Assembly (NCBI GenBank): GCA_900766735.1
Contig: CAAFWO010000044.1
Coordinates: 1 to 16,402, forward strand
DNA length: 16,402 bases
Source of the DNA: Clostridia bacterium
GTDB lineage: Bacteria > Bacillota > Clostridia > CAKSNL01 > HGM11501
Direction: 5' to 3'
This document shows positions 6,544-13,706 of this stretch, in pieces. The position numbers were made by a program, and so were the translations under genes. Positions within the stretch are counted from its first letter, which is position 1; every line of letters starts with the position of its first letter. Under the pieces are notes generated by a model. It did not search any database and was not told the origin of the DNA. It saw only the letters and a program-made list of their open reading frames with translations.

Positions 6544-7509
6544 TTATACCCACCACATATTTCCGGGATTTTCGTAAATGAGCACGTCCTTCAAGAAGGC
6601 AACCGCCTTTTCAAGACCCTCAGTGCTCGACATCAGCGCGTCCTCATGCTCGATGCTGATCGCACCGTCATAGCCGACGAGCTTAAGCGCGCTTATTATG
6701 TTGTTCCAAACCTCTTTCCCGTGGCCGTAGCCGATGGTGCGGAAGCTCCACGAACGGTTTGAAAGATCGGTGTAGCTCTTAGTGTCGAGCACACCGTTAA
6801 TCTCGGTGTTTCTCTTGTCGATCGCGGTGTCCTTCGCGTGGAAGTGATAGATAGCGCCCTTTAAGTATTTGATTGCCGCGGCCGGATCGATTCCCTGCCA
6901 GAAAAGATGGCTCGGGTCAAAGTTTGCGCCGATAATATCGCCCACCGCGTTTCTCAATTTCAGGAGCGTTTCGGGGTTGTATACGGCAAAGCCGGGGTGC
7001 ATTTCAAATGCGATCTTCTTGATGGAATGAGCCTTCGCGAACTCGGCCATATCCTTCCAGTAGGGGATTATCTTCTCCTCCCACTGCCACTTTAATATAT
7101 CGCCGTACTCGTTGGGCCATGCGCAGGTTACCCAGTTGGGATTTTTGGACTCCTCGCAGTCGCCGGGGCAACCGGAAAAGCCGACAACCGTGTCAACTCC
7201 GAGCTCTTCGGCAACGAGTATCGCGTTCTTGAACTGATTGTGCCAGCTCTCGGCAAGCCCCTTGTTCGGGTGCAAGGGGTTTCCGTGACAGCTGATCGCG
7301 GAAATTTCAATTTCATATTTTGCCAGAAGATCCTTATAAGCCTTGATCTTGTCGGGCTTTCCTATGAGCTCTTCAGGCTTTAAATGTGCGTTTCCGGGGT
7401 ATCCGCCAGCGCCGATCTCGATGCACTGAACGCCGAGCGAATGAAGATAAGAAAGTGCGTCCTCAAAGCTGTAGCTTGCAAGTACGGGGTTCATAACTCC
7501 TAATTTTAT
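6544..7509 (-). CDS. Sugar phosphate isomerase/epimerase (xylose isomerase-like TIM barrel), apparent ATA start
   Basis: A member of the AP-endonuclease-2/IolE-like TIM-barrel family, which isomerises, epimerises or dehydrates sugars and inososes using a divalent metal. Motifs numbered from the proposed start: IGAGGYPGNAH (32-42), CHGNPLHP (74-81), FSGCPGD (111-117), FEMHPGF (E169), NFDPSHLFWQGIDP (D198), HFHAKDT (H224), RTIGYGHG and SIEHED (E287), ending in MWWV. E169, D198, H224 and E287 are the likely metal ligands. Relatives, as I recall them, begin MKLxV. Here that position is ATA AAA TTA GGA GTT, with AAGGAGG eight bases before the ATA. The next ATG (7492-7494) is too far from that site, and the upstream TTG at 7578 precedes the predicted transcript start. 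Start is either a rare ATA or a mutated/mis-sequenced ATG. It is first in the operon with the dehydrogenase. Confidence 0.9.
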   Translation of the reverse strand: MKLGVMNPVLASYSFEDALSYLHSLGVQCIEIGAGGYPGNAHLKPEELIGKPDKIKAYKDLLAKYEIEISAISCHGNPLHPNKGLAESWHNQFKNAILVAEELGVDTVVGFSGCPGDCEESKNPNWVTCAWPNEYGDILKWQWEEKIIPYWKDMAEFAKAHSIKKIAFEMHPGFAVYNPETLLKLRNAVGDIIGANFDPSHLFWQGIDPAAAIKYLKGAIYHFHAKDTAIDKRNTEINGVLDTKSYTDLSNRSWSFRTIGYGHGKEVWNNIISALKLVGYDGAISIEHEDALMSSTEGLEKAVAFLKDVLIYENPGNMWWV

Positions 7510-7527
7510 AAATATCTCCTCCTTAAT

Positions 7528-7549
7528 TGATATAAAAGCTTTTATATCA
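7528..7549. promoter_or_regulatory. Perfect 22-bp palindrome, likely operator
   Basis: The half-site TGATATAAAAG is followed immediately by its exact reverse complement, giving a gapless 22-bp palindrome. It lies between the -10 element (7562-7567) and the ribosome binding site (7518-7524) of the isomerase gene, at the start of the predicted leader. That placement suits a repressor operator for a dimeric DNA-binding protein. It could also form a leader hairpin near the ribosome binding site. No regulator gene is adjacent. Confidence 0.6.
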
Positions 7550-7561
7550 CCTGATACGCCT

Positions 7562-7570
7562 ATTATAACA
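7562..7570 (-). promoter_or_regulatory. Extended -10 promoter of the isomerase operon
   Basis: On the minus strand TGT is followed by TATAAT (7567-7562), an extended -10 element, with no good -35 at the expected distance. The predicted start near 7555 gives a leader of about 45 bases. The weak -35 suggests an activator or other regulation. Confidence 0.5.
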
Positions 7571-7655
7571 CATATCAAAAATAATTTCTACTACTACATT
7601 GACCTTTTATTGCACAATTTTGACTAAAATGTGCCGATTTTTTAAAATCTCGTAC

Positions 7656-7684
7656 TTGAAACGGCGAAAATTATGTGGTAAAAT
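7656..7684 (+). promoter_or_regulatory. Promoter of the SLOG-family gene
   Basis: TTGAAA (7656-7661), a 17-base spacer ending in an extended -10 TGG, then TAAAAT (7679-7684). It lies 33 bases before the ATG at 7718 and diverges from the isomerase operon promoter. Confidence 0.7.
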
Positions 7685-7717
7685 AACGGTAATATCTTCC
7701 GAAAAGGAGAATCACTT

Positions 7718-8203
7718 ATGGCAACGGATCTTATAAAGCATACATGTTGTTTCACCGGTCACAGGCCGGAAAAGCTCACCGCGCCCGAGAGCGCTGTCCG
7801 CGCGCGGCTGGCGGAGGAAATCGGCAAGGCCGCGGAGAAGGGCTACATTTCCTTTATTTCCGGGATGGCAAGAGGATTTGACATCTGGGCCGCCGAGGCG
7901 GTTCTCGCCCTTAAGGAAAAGCGTCCGGACATAAGGCTCATTTGCGCCGTTCCGCACCCCGGCTTTGAAAAGAGCCGGAGCTTTCGTGAAAAGGCGGAGT
8001 ATGAAAGGATAATTTCCTCGGCGGACAAGGTCCACACCGTCAGCGACAGGTATTTTTCCTGGTGCTACCAGGCGAGAAACCGATGGATGGTGAACCGCTC
8101 TTCGCTCGTCATCGCCGGCTATTCGGGCATTCCCTCCGGCACGAGGAACACTATTCTTTATGCTGAAGAGAACTCCGTTCCCGTGATAAATATTTTAGAC
8201 TGA
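7718..8203 (+). CDS. SLOG-fold protein, YoqJ/DUF1273-like
   Basis: A small soluble protein of 161 residues, of unknown function, from the SLOG (SMF/DprA-LOG) Rossmann-like superfamily. These are thought to bind nucleotides or nucleotide-derived ligands. The hallmark opening CCFTGHRPEKL (10-20) is clear. A central SGMARGFDIWAAEAVL segment (about 49-64) and a late ligand-loop motif YSGIPSGTRNTILYAEE (about 135-151) fit the DUF1273/YoqJ branch. There is no membrane segment. ATG follows AAGGAG at eight bases. It is monocistronic, with its own promoter and terminator. Relatives are common in Firmicutes and their prophages, but no phage gene is nearby. Function should not be assumed. Confidence 0.85.
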   Translation: MATDLIKHTCCFTGHRPEKLTAPESAVRARLAEEIGKAAEKGYISFISGMARGFDIWAAEAVLALKEKRPDIRLICAVPHPGFEKSRSFREKAEYERIISSADKVHTVSDRYFSWCYQARNRWMVNRSSLVIAGYSGIPSGTRNTILYAEENSVPVINILD

Positions 8204-8204
8204 A

Positions 8205-8236
8205 AAAAGTCCCGTGCTTTAAGCACGGGTCTTTTT
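8205..8236. terminator. Bidirectional intrinsic terminator
   Basis: CCCGTGC (8211-8217) and GCACGGG (8223-8229) form a GC-rich stem with a TTTAA loop. It is flanked by AAAAAAGT on the left and TCTTTTTG on the right. It therefore carries a U tract on both strands and ends both the rightward SLOG gene and the leftward stalk-protein gene, which converge here. Confidence 0.92.
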
Positions 8237-8237
8237 G

Positions 8238-10115
8238 TTATTTGGATTCAAGGCTCGTCAGTATCGCCTCGATCATTTTAACATTTGACTTTGAATATAC
8301 CAATTCCGGATAAATAACCGTTACGATGTCAACCGAGTTCCGGTTGAGCTTTAAATATACGGCCGTGTAGAAAACCGCGTCCTCCGATGTTGTCTTCGCC
8401 ACATAATAGGTATAGATCTTATTGTCGCCGAGCTTTATGTCCGCGACCTCTTCGATTATCTTCTCCTTTTTCTGTTCGCTTCTGTCCCGAAGCTCTGTTA
8501 TCATCCGGGTGATATCTCTTTTCTTTGTCGAAACGTCGGCATATGTCTGAGAATAGGAAAGAGCTATTCCGCTCATTCCGTCTATATATGAGCTGTCCGA
8601 TCCCGAAATATATATCTCGTTGAACGTCACCGGTATATCGGCGGAAAATTTCGTTGTTTTTACAGTTTTCATCTGGCTTCTGTCATTAGTGTTTGAAAGG
8701 ATCGTGCCGAGCTTCGATGCGTCCGGTTCGCTCACCTTGACCGAGTTTATGATCTTGTCTATAAGCTCCTTATCATCCCTGTCGTCCTTGCTTATAAAGA
8801 CAACGGAAATGCTGTAAACATAGTCGCCGTTTTCAAAAAACACGCTCTTGACGTTTCCGTCCGAATTGAGGCTGCCTTTTACCGTCTGCGTGTAATAATA
8901 TCCCGCAAAGCCTGAGAACTGACGCCACAAAGGCTCGCTTACCTTGACAAGCTCGGGATTTAACATGTCGGCCGTGATCTCCCTGTCTGCGCTCGCCGCC
9001 GCTTCGGCACTCTTTGCGTCCGATTTTGAAATCACCGAAATGCTTATCATCGAATTCCCTGTATTTTTATCAAAGCTATATGTATCAATGCAATTCTCTT
9101 CATTATAGATATAGAAGTCTGCCGGGATGCTCATTTCAAGCGCGATCATGTCGGATTTAAATGTTCGCATACCGTCAACGACTGTCGAGAGGTCATATGT
9201 ATCGCCTTTCGAGAAGGAAAGCTTAAATGTTTCGCAGAGTCTGATCCCCTCATTTTTAATCTCCTCGTTGCCGTTTTCGAAGCAACCGTAAACCTCATAA
9301 ATGTATTTATCGGTAACAAAGAAGAGGTTATCTTCAAACGCCTCCTTGTTCCTTCCCTGAAAATGCATTGTGCGGACACCGTCCGACTCGCCCTTGTCGG
9401 CCTTTACAAGCGTCGTACCGGAAAAATCGTTCTTTACCTCAGCAAAATACTGATCAAACGAAAACTCCTCGGGGATAATGTCAATCGAAATATAAAACCC
9501 GTTGTTATCGTCCTTTGAAAACTCGGTATACGAACCGTCAAAGTTTCTGGCAGTCATCGTCATATCCTTGGGGTTTTCGATCGTCCAGCCGTAGTAGCTG
9601 TCGCCGATAAAGTCCTCGGTCACCGCGCCGGCAACGGTCTTTCCTCCGTCGGTCTTTTTCCTGAGCGTGACTTTTATTGCGCTCGTCTTATCGTCATAAG
9701 ACACCTCGGCTCCGAAGGTCTCGCTTATAAAGCGGAGCGGAACCATCGTAACGCCGGACTCAGACAGTGCCGGAGCCTCCAAAAGCGTCTCCGCTTTTTT
9801 GTTGACCTCAGCTATTTTGCTTCCGATAGTGAGCAGAATGTCGACCCCGGGATATTTTAACGCAATGCTTTTTGTCTCCCCGTCCCAGGTGACCTCGGCT
9901 CCGAACGCCTCGGTGATAACGCGAAGGGGTACAAGCGTCACTCCCTCGCCGGCAACATATGGCGTTTCAACCGTTAACGCGTTGCCGTTAACCATAAGCG
10001 TCGACTCGCCGACCTTAAAGCTTATCTCAACGTCTTTATCCTCTGCGAATGCGGAAAACGACGAAATGAGCGCCATTACTAAAACAAGTGCGGTTAATTT
10101 TTTTAATTTCTTCAT
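8238..10115 (-). CDS. Secreted stalk-domain protein with three divergent repeats
   Basis: A predicted extracellular or cell-wall protein of 625 residues. It has a Sec signal peptide (KK followed by a hydrophobic stretch, probable cleavage after AFA at about 24). Residues about 30-152 are a 'copper amine oxidase N-terminal-like' stalk domain. It has two halves, each with the signature VPLRxIxExFGAEVxxD (about 62-78 and 125-141). Despite the name this is not catalytic. The remainder looks like three weakly similar units of about 130-145 residues (about 173-303, 318-462, 484-624). Each has a beta-rich start with an NP or IP motif and ends in a short helix such as LIDKIINSVKVS or MIEAILTSLES. I do not recognise the repeat. 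ATG follows AAGGGAG. It lies 12 bases after a stalk-domain protease gene, so the two probably act together outside the cell. Confidence 0.85.
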   Translation of the reverse strand: MKKLKKLTALVLVMALISSFSAFAEDKDVEISFKVGESTLMVNGNALTVETPYVAGEGVTLVPLRVITEAFGAEVTWDGETKSIALKYPGVDILLTIGSKIAEVNKKAETLLEAPALSESGVTMVPLRFISETFGAEVSYDDKTSAIKVTLRKKTDGGKTVAGAVTEDFIGDSYYGWTIENPKDMTMTARNFDGSYTEFSKDDNNGFYISIDIIPEEFSFDQYFAEVKNDFSGTTLVKADKGESDGVRTMHFQGRNKEAFEDNLFFVTDKYIYEVYGCFENGNEEIKNEGIRLCETFKLSFSKGDTYDLSTVVDGMRTFKSDMIALEMSIPADFYIYNEENCIDTYSFDKNTGNSMISISVISKSDAKSAEAAASADREITADMLNPELVKVSEPLWRQFSGFAGYYYTQTVKGSLNSDGNVKSVFFENGDYVYSISVVFISKDDRDDKELIDKIINSVKVSEPDASKLGTILSNTNDRSQMKTVKTTKFSADIPVTFNEIYISGSDSSYIDGMSGIALSYSQTYADVSTKKRDITRMITELRDRSEQKKEKIIEEVADIKLGDNKIYTYYVAKTTSEDAVFYTAVYLKLNRNSVDIVTVIYPELVYSKSNVKMIEAILTSLESK

Positions 10116-10127
10116 TTTCTTCTCCCT

Positions 10128-11222
10128 TTAATTTATATAGACTGTCTGCTCCTGCCCGTCAAGTGTGAATTTCACCTCGATCGAGCCGCCGGAATATGTA
10201 TTTTTCAGTGCCTCATTAAGGTCCGCCGTCGAGTGCACCCTGATCTTATTAACCTCGGTTATAACGCTTCCCGGCGTGATATTTCCCTGCCCGGACGACT
10301 TGACCGTGAGCCCCTTTTCCGTCGGAAGGCCGATCTTTGCCTCCCAGGACTGTTCAAGCGTCATCTTAAGATCGGCACGGACGATTTTTCCGTTTTTCTC
10401 AAACTGGCTTACAGCATAGCGCACCGTGTCGGCCGGTATCGCAAACGACATATTCTCGATCCCGACGCCGACGTATTTGCTCGACGTGATACCAATCAGC
10501 TCGCCTCTTATATTAAGGAGCGGCCCGCCGGAATTTCCCGGATTTATCGTGGTATCGGTCTGCAAAAGCTTGTAATATGAATCGCCGAGCGCAACGCCCG
10601 TGCCCGAAACTATTCCCTTTGTCACGGTGTTTCGCATTGAAAGCGAGATCGGCGTGCCGATCGCGATCGCCGTCTGCCCGGAAAAGACCTTGCTCCCGTC
10701 CGCCATCGCAACCGGGGTAAGGCCGACCTTATCGACCTTTATCACCGCAAGATCCGCCACCTCGTCAGAATAAAGAACGCGTGCCGGAAGGCTCTCTCCG
10801 TTCGCCAGAACGACGGTGAGGTTCGTTATCCCGGCAACAACATGGGCATTCGTCAAAATATGCCCGTCGCTTTTATAAATAACGCCCGTACCGTGCGCCG
10901 TGGGATTGTTGAATTTCGAGGACTCCGAGCCCGAAATGTAATTTCCGATCACGGCGACTACCGAAGGGCTGACGTTTTCAACGATTTTTGAGACTGCGTC
11001 ATCCTCCGAAAATGTGATAAATGCACTTTTTGACGCATCGTCCCAGCCGACCTCGGCGCCGAGCGCCTCGGACACCGCGCGGAGCGGAATATATGTCCTC
11101 CCGTCGGTCAGAATCGTTTCCTCGTCGATACGGACGCCGTTGACATATACCCTAACGTCCGCCGCGGCGGAGCCTGTGATAAGCGAAAGCGCCAGAATTG
11201 CCGGCAGTATCAATTTTTTCAT
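10128..11222 (-). CDS. HtrA/DegP-like serine protease with N-terminal stalk domain
   Basis: A predicted exported S1C-family serine protease of 364 residues for surface protein quality control or regulated proteolysis. It starts with a signal peptide (1-20, possible cleavage at SAAA). A stalk domain half follows (about 23-72, YIPLRAVSEALGAEVGWDD). The trypsin-like domain (about 80-275) has a complete triad: H127 in LTNAHVV, D157 in DLAVIKV and S231 in NPGNSGGPLL. A single C-terminal PDZ-like domain (about 283-361) contains TPGSVITEVNKIRV. Many Firmicute HtrA proteins have a membrane anchor at this end instead of a stalk domain, so the architecture is less usual. ATG follows AGAAGGAG. Its own promoter and a leader hairpin lie upstream, and the repeat-containing stalk protein is cotranscribed downstream. 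Confidence 0.93.
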   Translation of the reverse strand: MKKLILPAILALSLITGSAAADVRVYVNGVRIDEETILTDGRTYIPLRAVSEALGAEVGWDDASKSAFITFSEDDAVSKIVENVSPSVVAVIGNYISGSESSKFNNPTAHGTGVIYKSDGHILTNAHVVAGITNLTVVLANGESLPARVLYSDEVADLAVIKVDKVGLTPVAMADGSKVFSGQTAIAIGTPISLSMRNTVTKGIVSGTGVALGDSYYKLLQTDTTINPGNSGGPLLNIRGELIGITSSKYVGVGIENMSFAIPADTVRYAVSQFEKNGKIVRADLKMTLEQSWEAKIGLPTEKGLTVKSSGQGNITPGSVITEVNKIRVHSTADLNEALKNTYSGGSIEVKFTLDGQEQTVYIN

Positions 11223-11240
11223 ATTTTTCTCCTTCTGAGT

Positions 11241-11278
11241 AAAGAAACCGCCGATAAGACCTCTACGGCGGTTTCTTT
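11241..11278 (-). terminator. Hairpin between the penicillin-binding protein and htrA-like genes: terminator or attenuator
   Basis: AAAGAAACCGCCG (11241-11253) and CGGCGGTTTCTTT (11266-11278) form a perfect 13-bp stem with a 12-nt loop. On the minus strand the descending arm ends in UUUCUUU, a weak U tract, so it can terminate the penicillin-binding protein mRNA. It lies downstream of the predicted htrA-like promoter, so it would also sit in that gene's leader, just ahead of the AGAAGGAG ribosome binding site. That makes attenuation possible. Confidence 0.75.
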
Positions 11279-11291
11279 ATAGTCCTTTCCT

Positions 11292-11320
11292 ATATTACCA
11301 CAAATTTCTTGAAATTGCAA
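11292..11320 (-). promoter_or_regulatory. Promoter of the htrA-like operon
   Basis: On the minus strand: TTGCAA (11320-11315), a 17-base spacer ending in TGG, then TAATAT (11297-11292). The predicted start near 11285 gives a leader of about 63 bases that contains the 13-bp hairpin at 11241-11278. Confidence 0.55.
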
Positions 11321-11329
11321 GTCTTTTTA

Positions 11330-13588
11330 TTATACTTCATCTGCCCCGTATTTGGTTGAATTATCCTGTTTTCCCGAAGGCTCGGGGTTGTGTGAAGGCG
11401 CGGTCTGCCCATGGTTTGCCGGAGTTTGCGTGTTATCCTTGGGCTTATCGGGTTTGTCAGCCTTTTCGGTGCTTTCGTCCTCATCACCCGCTATGTCCTC
11501 GTGGTAGGACTCGTTGCATTTTCCCAAGGCCGGCGCGTCCTTTTCCACGAGCTGAGAGTAGACAGTTCCGGCCTCACGGCAGATGTCCGTCGCGGCAAGG
11601 CCGCTCACGGAGCACACGCTCCTGTAGCTCATATCGTCATAGGAGAGCACCTCGCGGAAGCTCTTTGGCTGATCCTCATAATTTATCTTGCTCATGACCG
11701 ATTTCCAGAGCGGAACGGCCGGGTTGCCTGGAACGTTTATAGCTGTCGGAATATCGTAGCCGACCCAGGTCACCGCCGTGTAGGACGGGGTGTAGCCGGC
11801 GAACCAGCGGTCGTGGTCGTTGGTGGTCGTTCCTGTCTTTCCGGCAAGCTCAACGCCGGAGAAAGCCGCTCCCGTTCCCGTTCCATAGCTTACTACTGCG
11901 CGGAGCATATCCGTCATAATTATCGAGGTCGTCGTCTTCATCGCGCGGTGAGTCTCGGGACGTGCGGCAAAGAGCAGTTCCCCGTTATAGTCGCGAATCT
12001 CCGTGTAGGTGTGCGGCTCAATGTATTTTCCGTCGTTCGCTATCGCGGCATATGCGCCGGCAAGCTCCAAAGGAGAGATACCGTCCGTCAGACCGCCGAG
12101 CGAGAGCGCGGCAAGCGCCTTGTCCGAAACTATGCCGGCCTCCGTCTCGCGCCTTTCCACAAGCGAGGTTATGCCGAGGTTATTTTCAAGGAAGTCAAAC
12201 GACGTGTCGATTCCCATTTTATCAAGCGTCCGCGCCGCGGGAATGTTGAGCGAGCGCGCGATCGCCGTTTTGACAGAGACTGCGCCCGAGAATCTTCCGT
12301 TTGAGTTTCTGGGCGTCCATTTGCTCCCGTCCGAAAGGGTGAAGGTCGTCGGCACATCCTCCAATACAGAGCCGGACTTTATAACGCCGTATTCAAGCGC
12401 CGGAGCGTACACAGCGATGGGCTTAATCGTCGAACCCGGCTGGCGGAGCGCCGTCGCGTGGTTGAAGATGAGCGAGCCCTTCTTTTCGCCCATTCCGCCG
12501 ACGACTGCTTTGATCTCGCCCGTCGAATGTTCGATTATGACCATCGCGGACTGCATCATCTCGCCGTTCTTTGTAACGTAATTTGACTCGTCGGTATATA
12601 CTGATTCCAAGGTCTTCTGAATTTCGGGGTCGATCGTGCACTTGATCTTAAGGCCGCCGGTATAGATCATCTGCTGTGCCATCGCCTCGGAATATCCGTA
12701 TTTATTGACAAGGTCCTTAGAAACGGAGGAGATCACGGTGTCCACAAAGTAAGAATACACACTGTTGTTCGTTCCCTCGTCCCTGTGAAAGTCAAGCTTT
12801 TCTTCTGCCGCCTCTTTATATTCCGCCTCCGAGATCATTCCAAGCTCCTTCATTTTTCCGAGCACGACCATCTGCTTTTCCTTGTTCGCCTCGGGGTTTA
12901 TATAGGGGTCGTACTTTGAAGGGTACTGCGTTATCCCGGCGATGGACGCGCACTCGGCAAGCGAAAGCTCCGACACATCCTTCCCGAAATAGACTCTCGA
13001 CGCGGTCGCAACGCCGTTACAGTTCTGGCTTAAGTATATCGTGTTTAAGTAAAGCTCCAAAATCTCATTTTTGGAAAGGTCGCCCTCAAGGCGCACCGCC
13101 CTGTATATCTCCTGGAGCTTTCTCAAAACGCTCCTTTTATCTTCACCCGTTAAGTTTTTTACAAGCTGCTGGGTGATCGTGCTTCCGCCGTATACCGAAC
13201 GGTTCTTATCGAAAATTCTGATCGCGGAGTTCAAGGTCGCCGCCGCGGTTCTCTTTATGTCAAACCCGGGATGCGTGAAAAATCGCTCGTCCTCGATGGC
13301 GACGAAGGCGTTTTTCATATCGAGCGGGATCTTGTCAAAATCGACCCAGGTCCGGTTCTCGTCGTCATACAGGTTCTGAAGCGTCACCTCTTTGCCGTCC
13401 TCATCCTCATAGTAAAGCACCGAGGTCATCTTGATGCTTAAGGATTCGGCGTCGATCGGCTCGGTGAATATGCACACCGCGCTGACGGCGATTATCCCCG
13501 CGCCGACGAGGCAGGCAAGCATTAAAAATATAAAATTGAAAAAGCCGAAACGTTTCTTTTTGTTCTTTTTTCGGGTTTTTGTTTTCAT
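11330..13588 (-). CDS. Class A penicillin-binding protein (bifunctional transglycosylase/transpeptidase)
   Basis: A membrane-anchored peptidoglycan synthase of 752 residues, PBP1A/PonA type. A basic cytoplasmic tail (MKTKTRKKNKKKR) is followed by one membrane helix (about 16-40). The GT51 domain shows catalytic E99 in EDERFFTHPG and the GGSTITQQLVKN motif (134-145). The transpeptidase domain has the acyl-serine S386 in STIK (K389), SLN (446-448) and KTG (584-586). The C-terminal 60 or so residues are a low-complexity linker rich in Asp, Glu, Lys and Pro with no recognised domain, probably wall-exposed and disordered. ATG follows CGGAGGG at nine bases. It appears monocistronic, divergent from the BofC-like gene. 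Confidence 0.95.
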   Translation of the reverse strand: MKTKTRKKNKKKRFGFFNFIFLMLACLVGAGIIAVSAVCIFTEPIDAESLSIKMTSVLYYEDEDGKEVTLQNLYDDENRTWVDFDKIPLDMKNAFVAIEDERFFTHPGFDIKRTAAATLNSAIRIFDKNRSVYGGSTITQQLVKNLTGEDKRSVLRKLQEIYRAVRLEGDLSKNEILELYLNTIYLSQNCNGVATASRVYFGKDVSELSLAECASIAGITQYPSKYDPYINPEANKEKQMVVLGKMKELGMISEAEYKEAAEEKLDFHRDEGTNNSVYSYFVDTVISSVSKDLVNKYGYSEAMAQQMIYTGGLKIKCTIDPEIQKTLESVYTDESNYVTKNGEMMQSAMVIIEHSTGEIKAVVGGMGEKKGSLIFNHATALRQPGSTIKPIAVYAPALEYGVIKSGSVLEDVPTTFTLSDGSKWTPRNSNGRFSGAVSVKTAIARSLNIPAARTLDKMGIDTSFDFLENNLGITSLVERRETEAGIVSDKALAALSLGGLTDGISPLELAGAYAAIANDGKYIEPHTYTEIRDYNGELLFAARPETHRAMKTTTSIIMTDMLRAVVSYGTGTGAAFSGVELAGKTGTTTNDHDRWFAGYTPSYTAVTWVGYDIPTAINVPGNPAVPLWKSVMSKINYEDQPKSFREVLSYDDMSYRSVCSVSGLAATDICREAGTVYSQLVEKDAPALGKCNESYHEDIAGDEDESTEKADKPDKPKDNTQTPANHGQTAPSHNPEPSGKQDNSTKYGADEV

Positions 13589-13620
13589 TTGGCATTTCCC
13601 TCCGACATATATTCAGAATC

Positions 13621-13629
13621 AGTATAACA
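13621..13629 (-). promoter_or_regulatory. Extended -10 promoter of the penicillin-binding protein gene
   Basis: On the minus strand TGT precedes TATACT (13626-13621), an extended -10, about 32 bases before the ATG. No good -35 is seen at 17 bases. Confidence 0.45.
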
Positions 13630-13656
13630 CCTAAACATTAAAAAAGTATTACAAAA

Positions 13657-13685
13657 GCATTATTTTTTTGTATTCGGGAACAATA
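13657..13685 (+). promoter_or_regulatory. Possible sporulation sigma-F/G type promoter
   Basis: GGGAACAATA (13676-13685) fits the Bacillus sigma-F -10 pattern GGNRANANTW. GCATT (13657-13661) resembles its -35 pattern GYWTA with one mismatch and a somewhat short 14-base spacer. It lies 21 bases before the ATG of a BofC-like gene. No good sigma-A promoter is seen for that gene. Tentative, since the region is A/T-rich. Confidence 0.25.
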
Positions 13686-13706
13686 ATTCCGGTGAGGTGT
13701 GTTTTT

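Noticed and set aside
7510..7578. N-terminal extension of the isomerase from a TTG at 7578
   Set aside because: The TTG lies upstream of the predicted transcript start, has no ribosome binding site, and the added residues would be encoded by the -10 element, the palindrome and the binding site itself.
11411..12304. A long rightward open frame of 297 codons opposite the penicillin-binding protein gene
   Set aside because: It is antisense to a gene with complete catalytic motifs, is rich in Arg, Val and His in the pattern of an antisense shadow, and has no ribosome binding site or recognisable domain.
12009..12581. A 190-codon rightward open frame opposite the penicillin-binding protein gene
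   Set aside because: Serine- and proline-rich antisense shadow of the transpeptidase domain, overlapping another shadow frame; no start signals.
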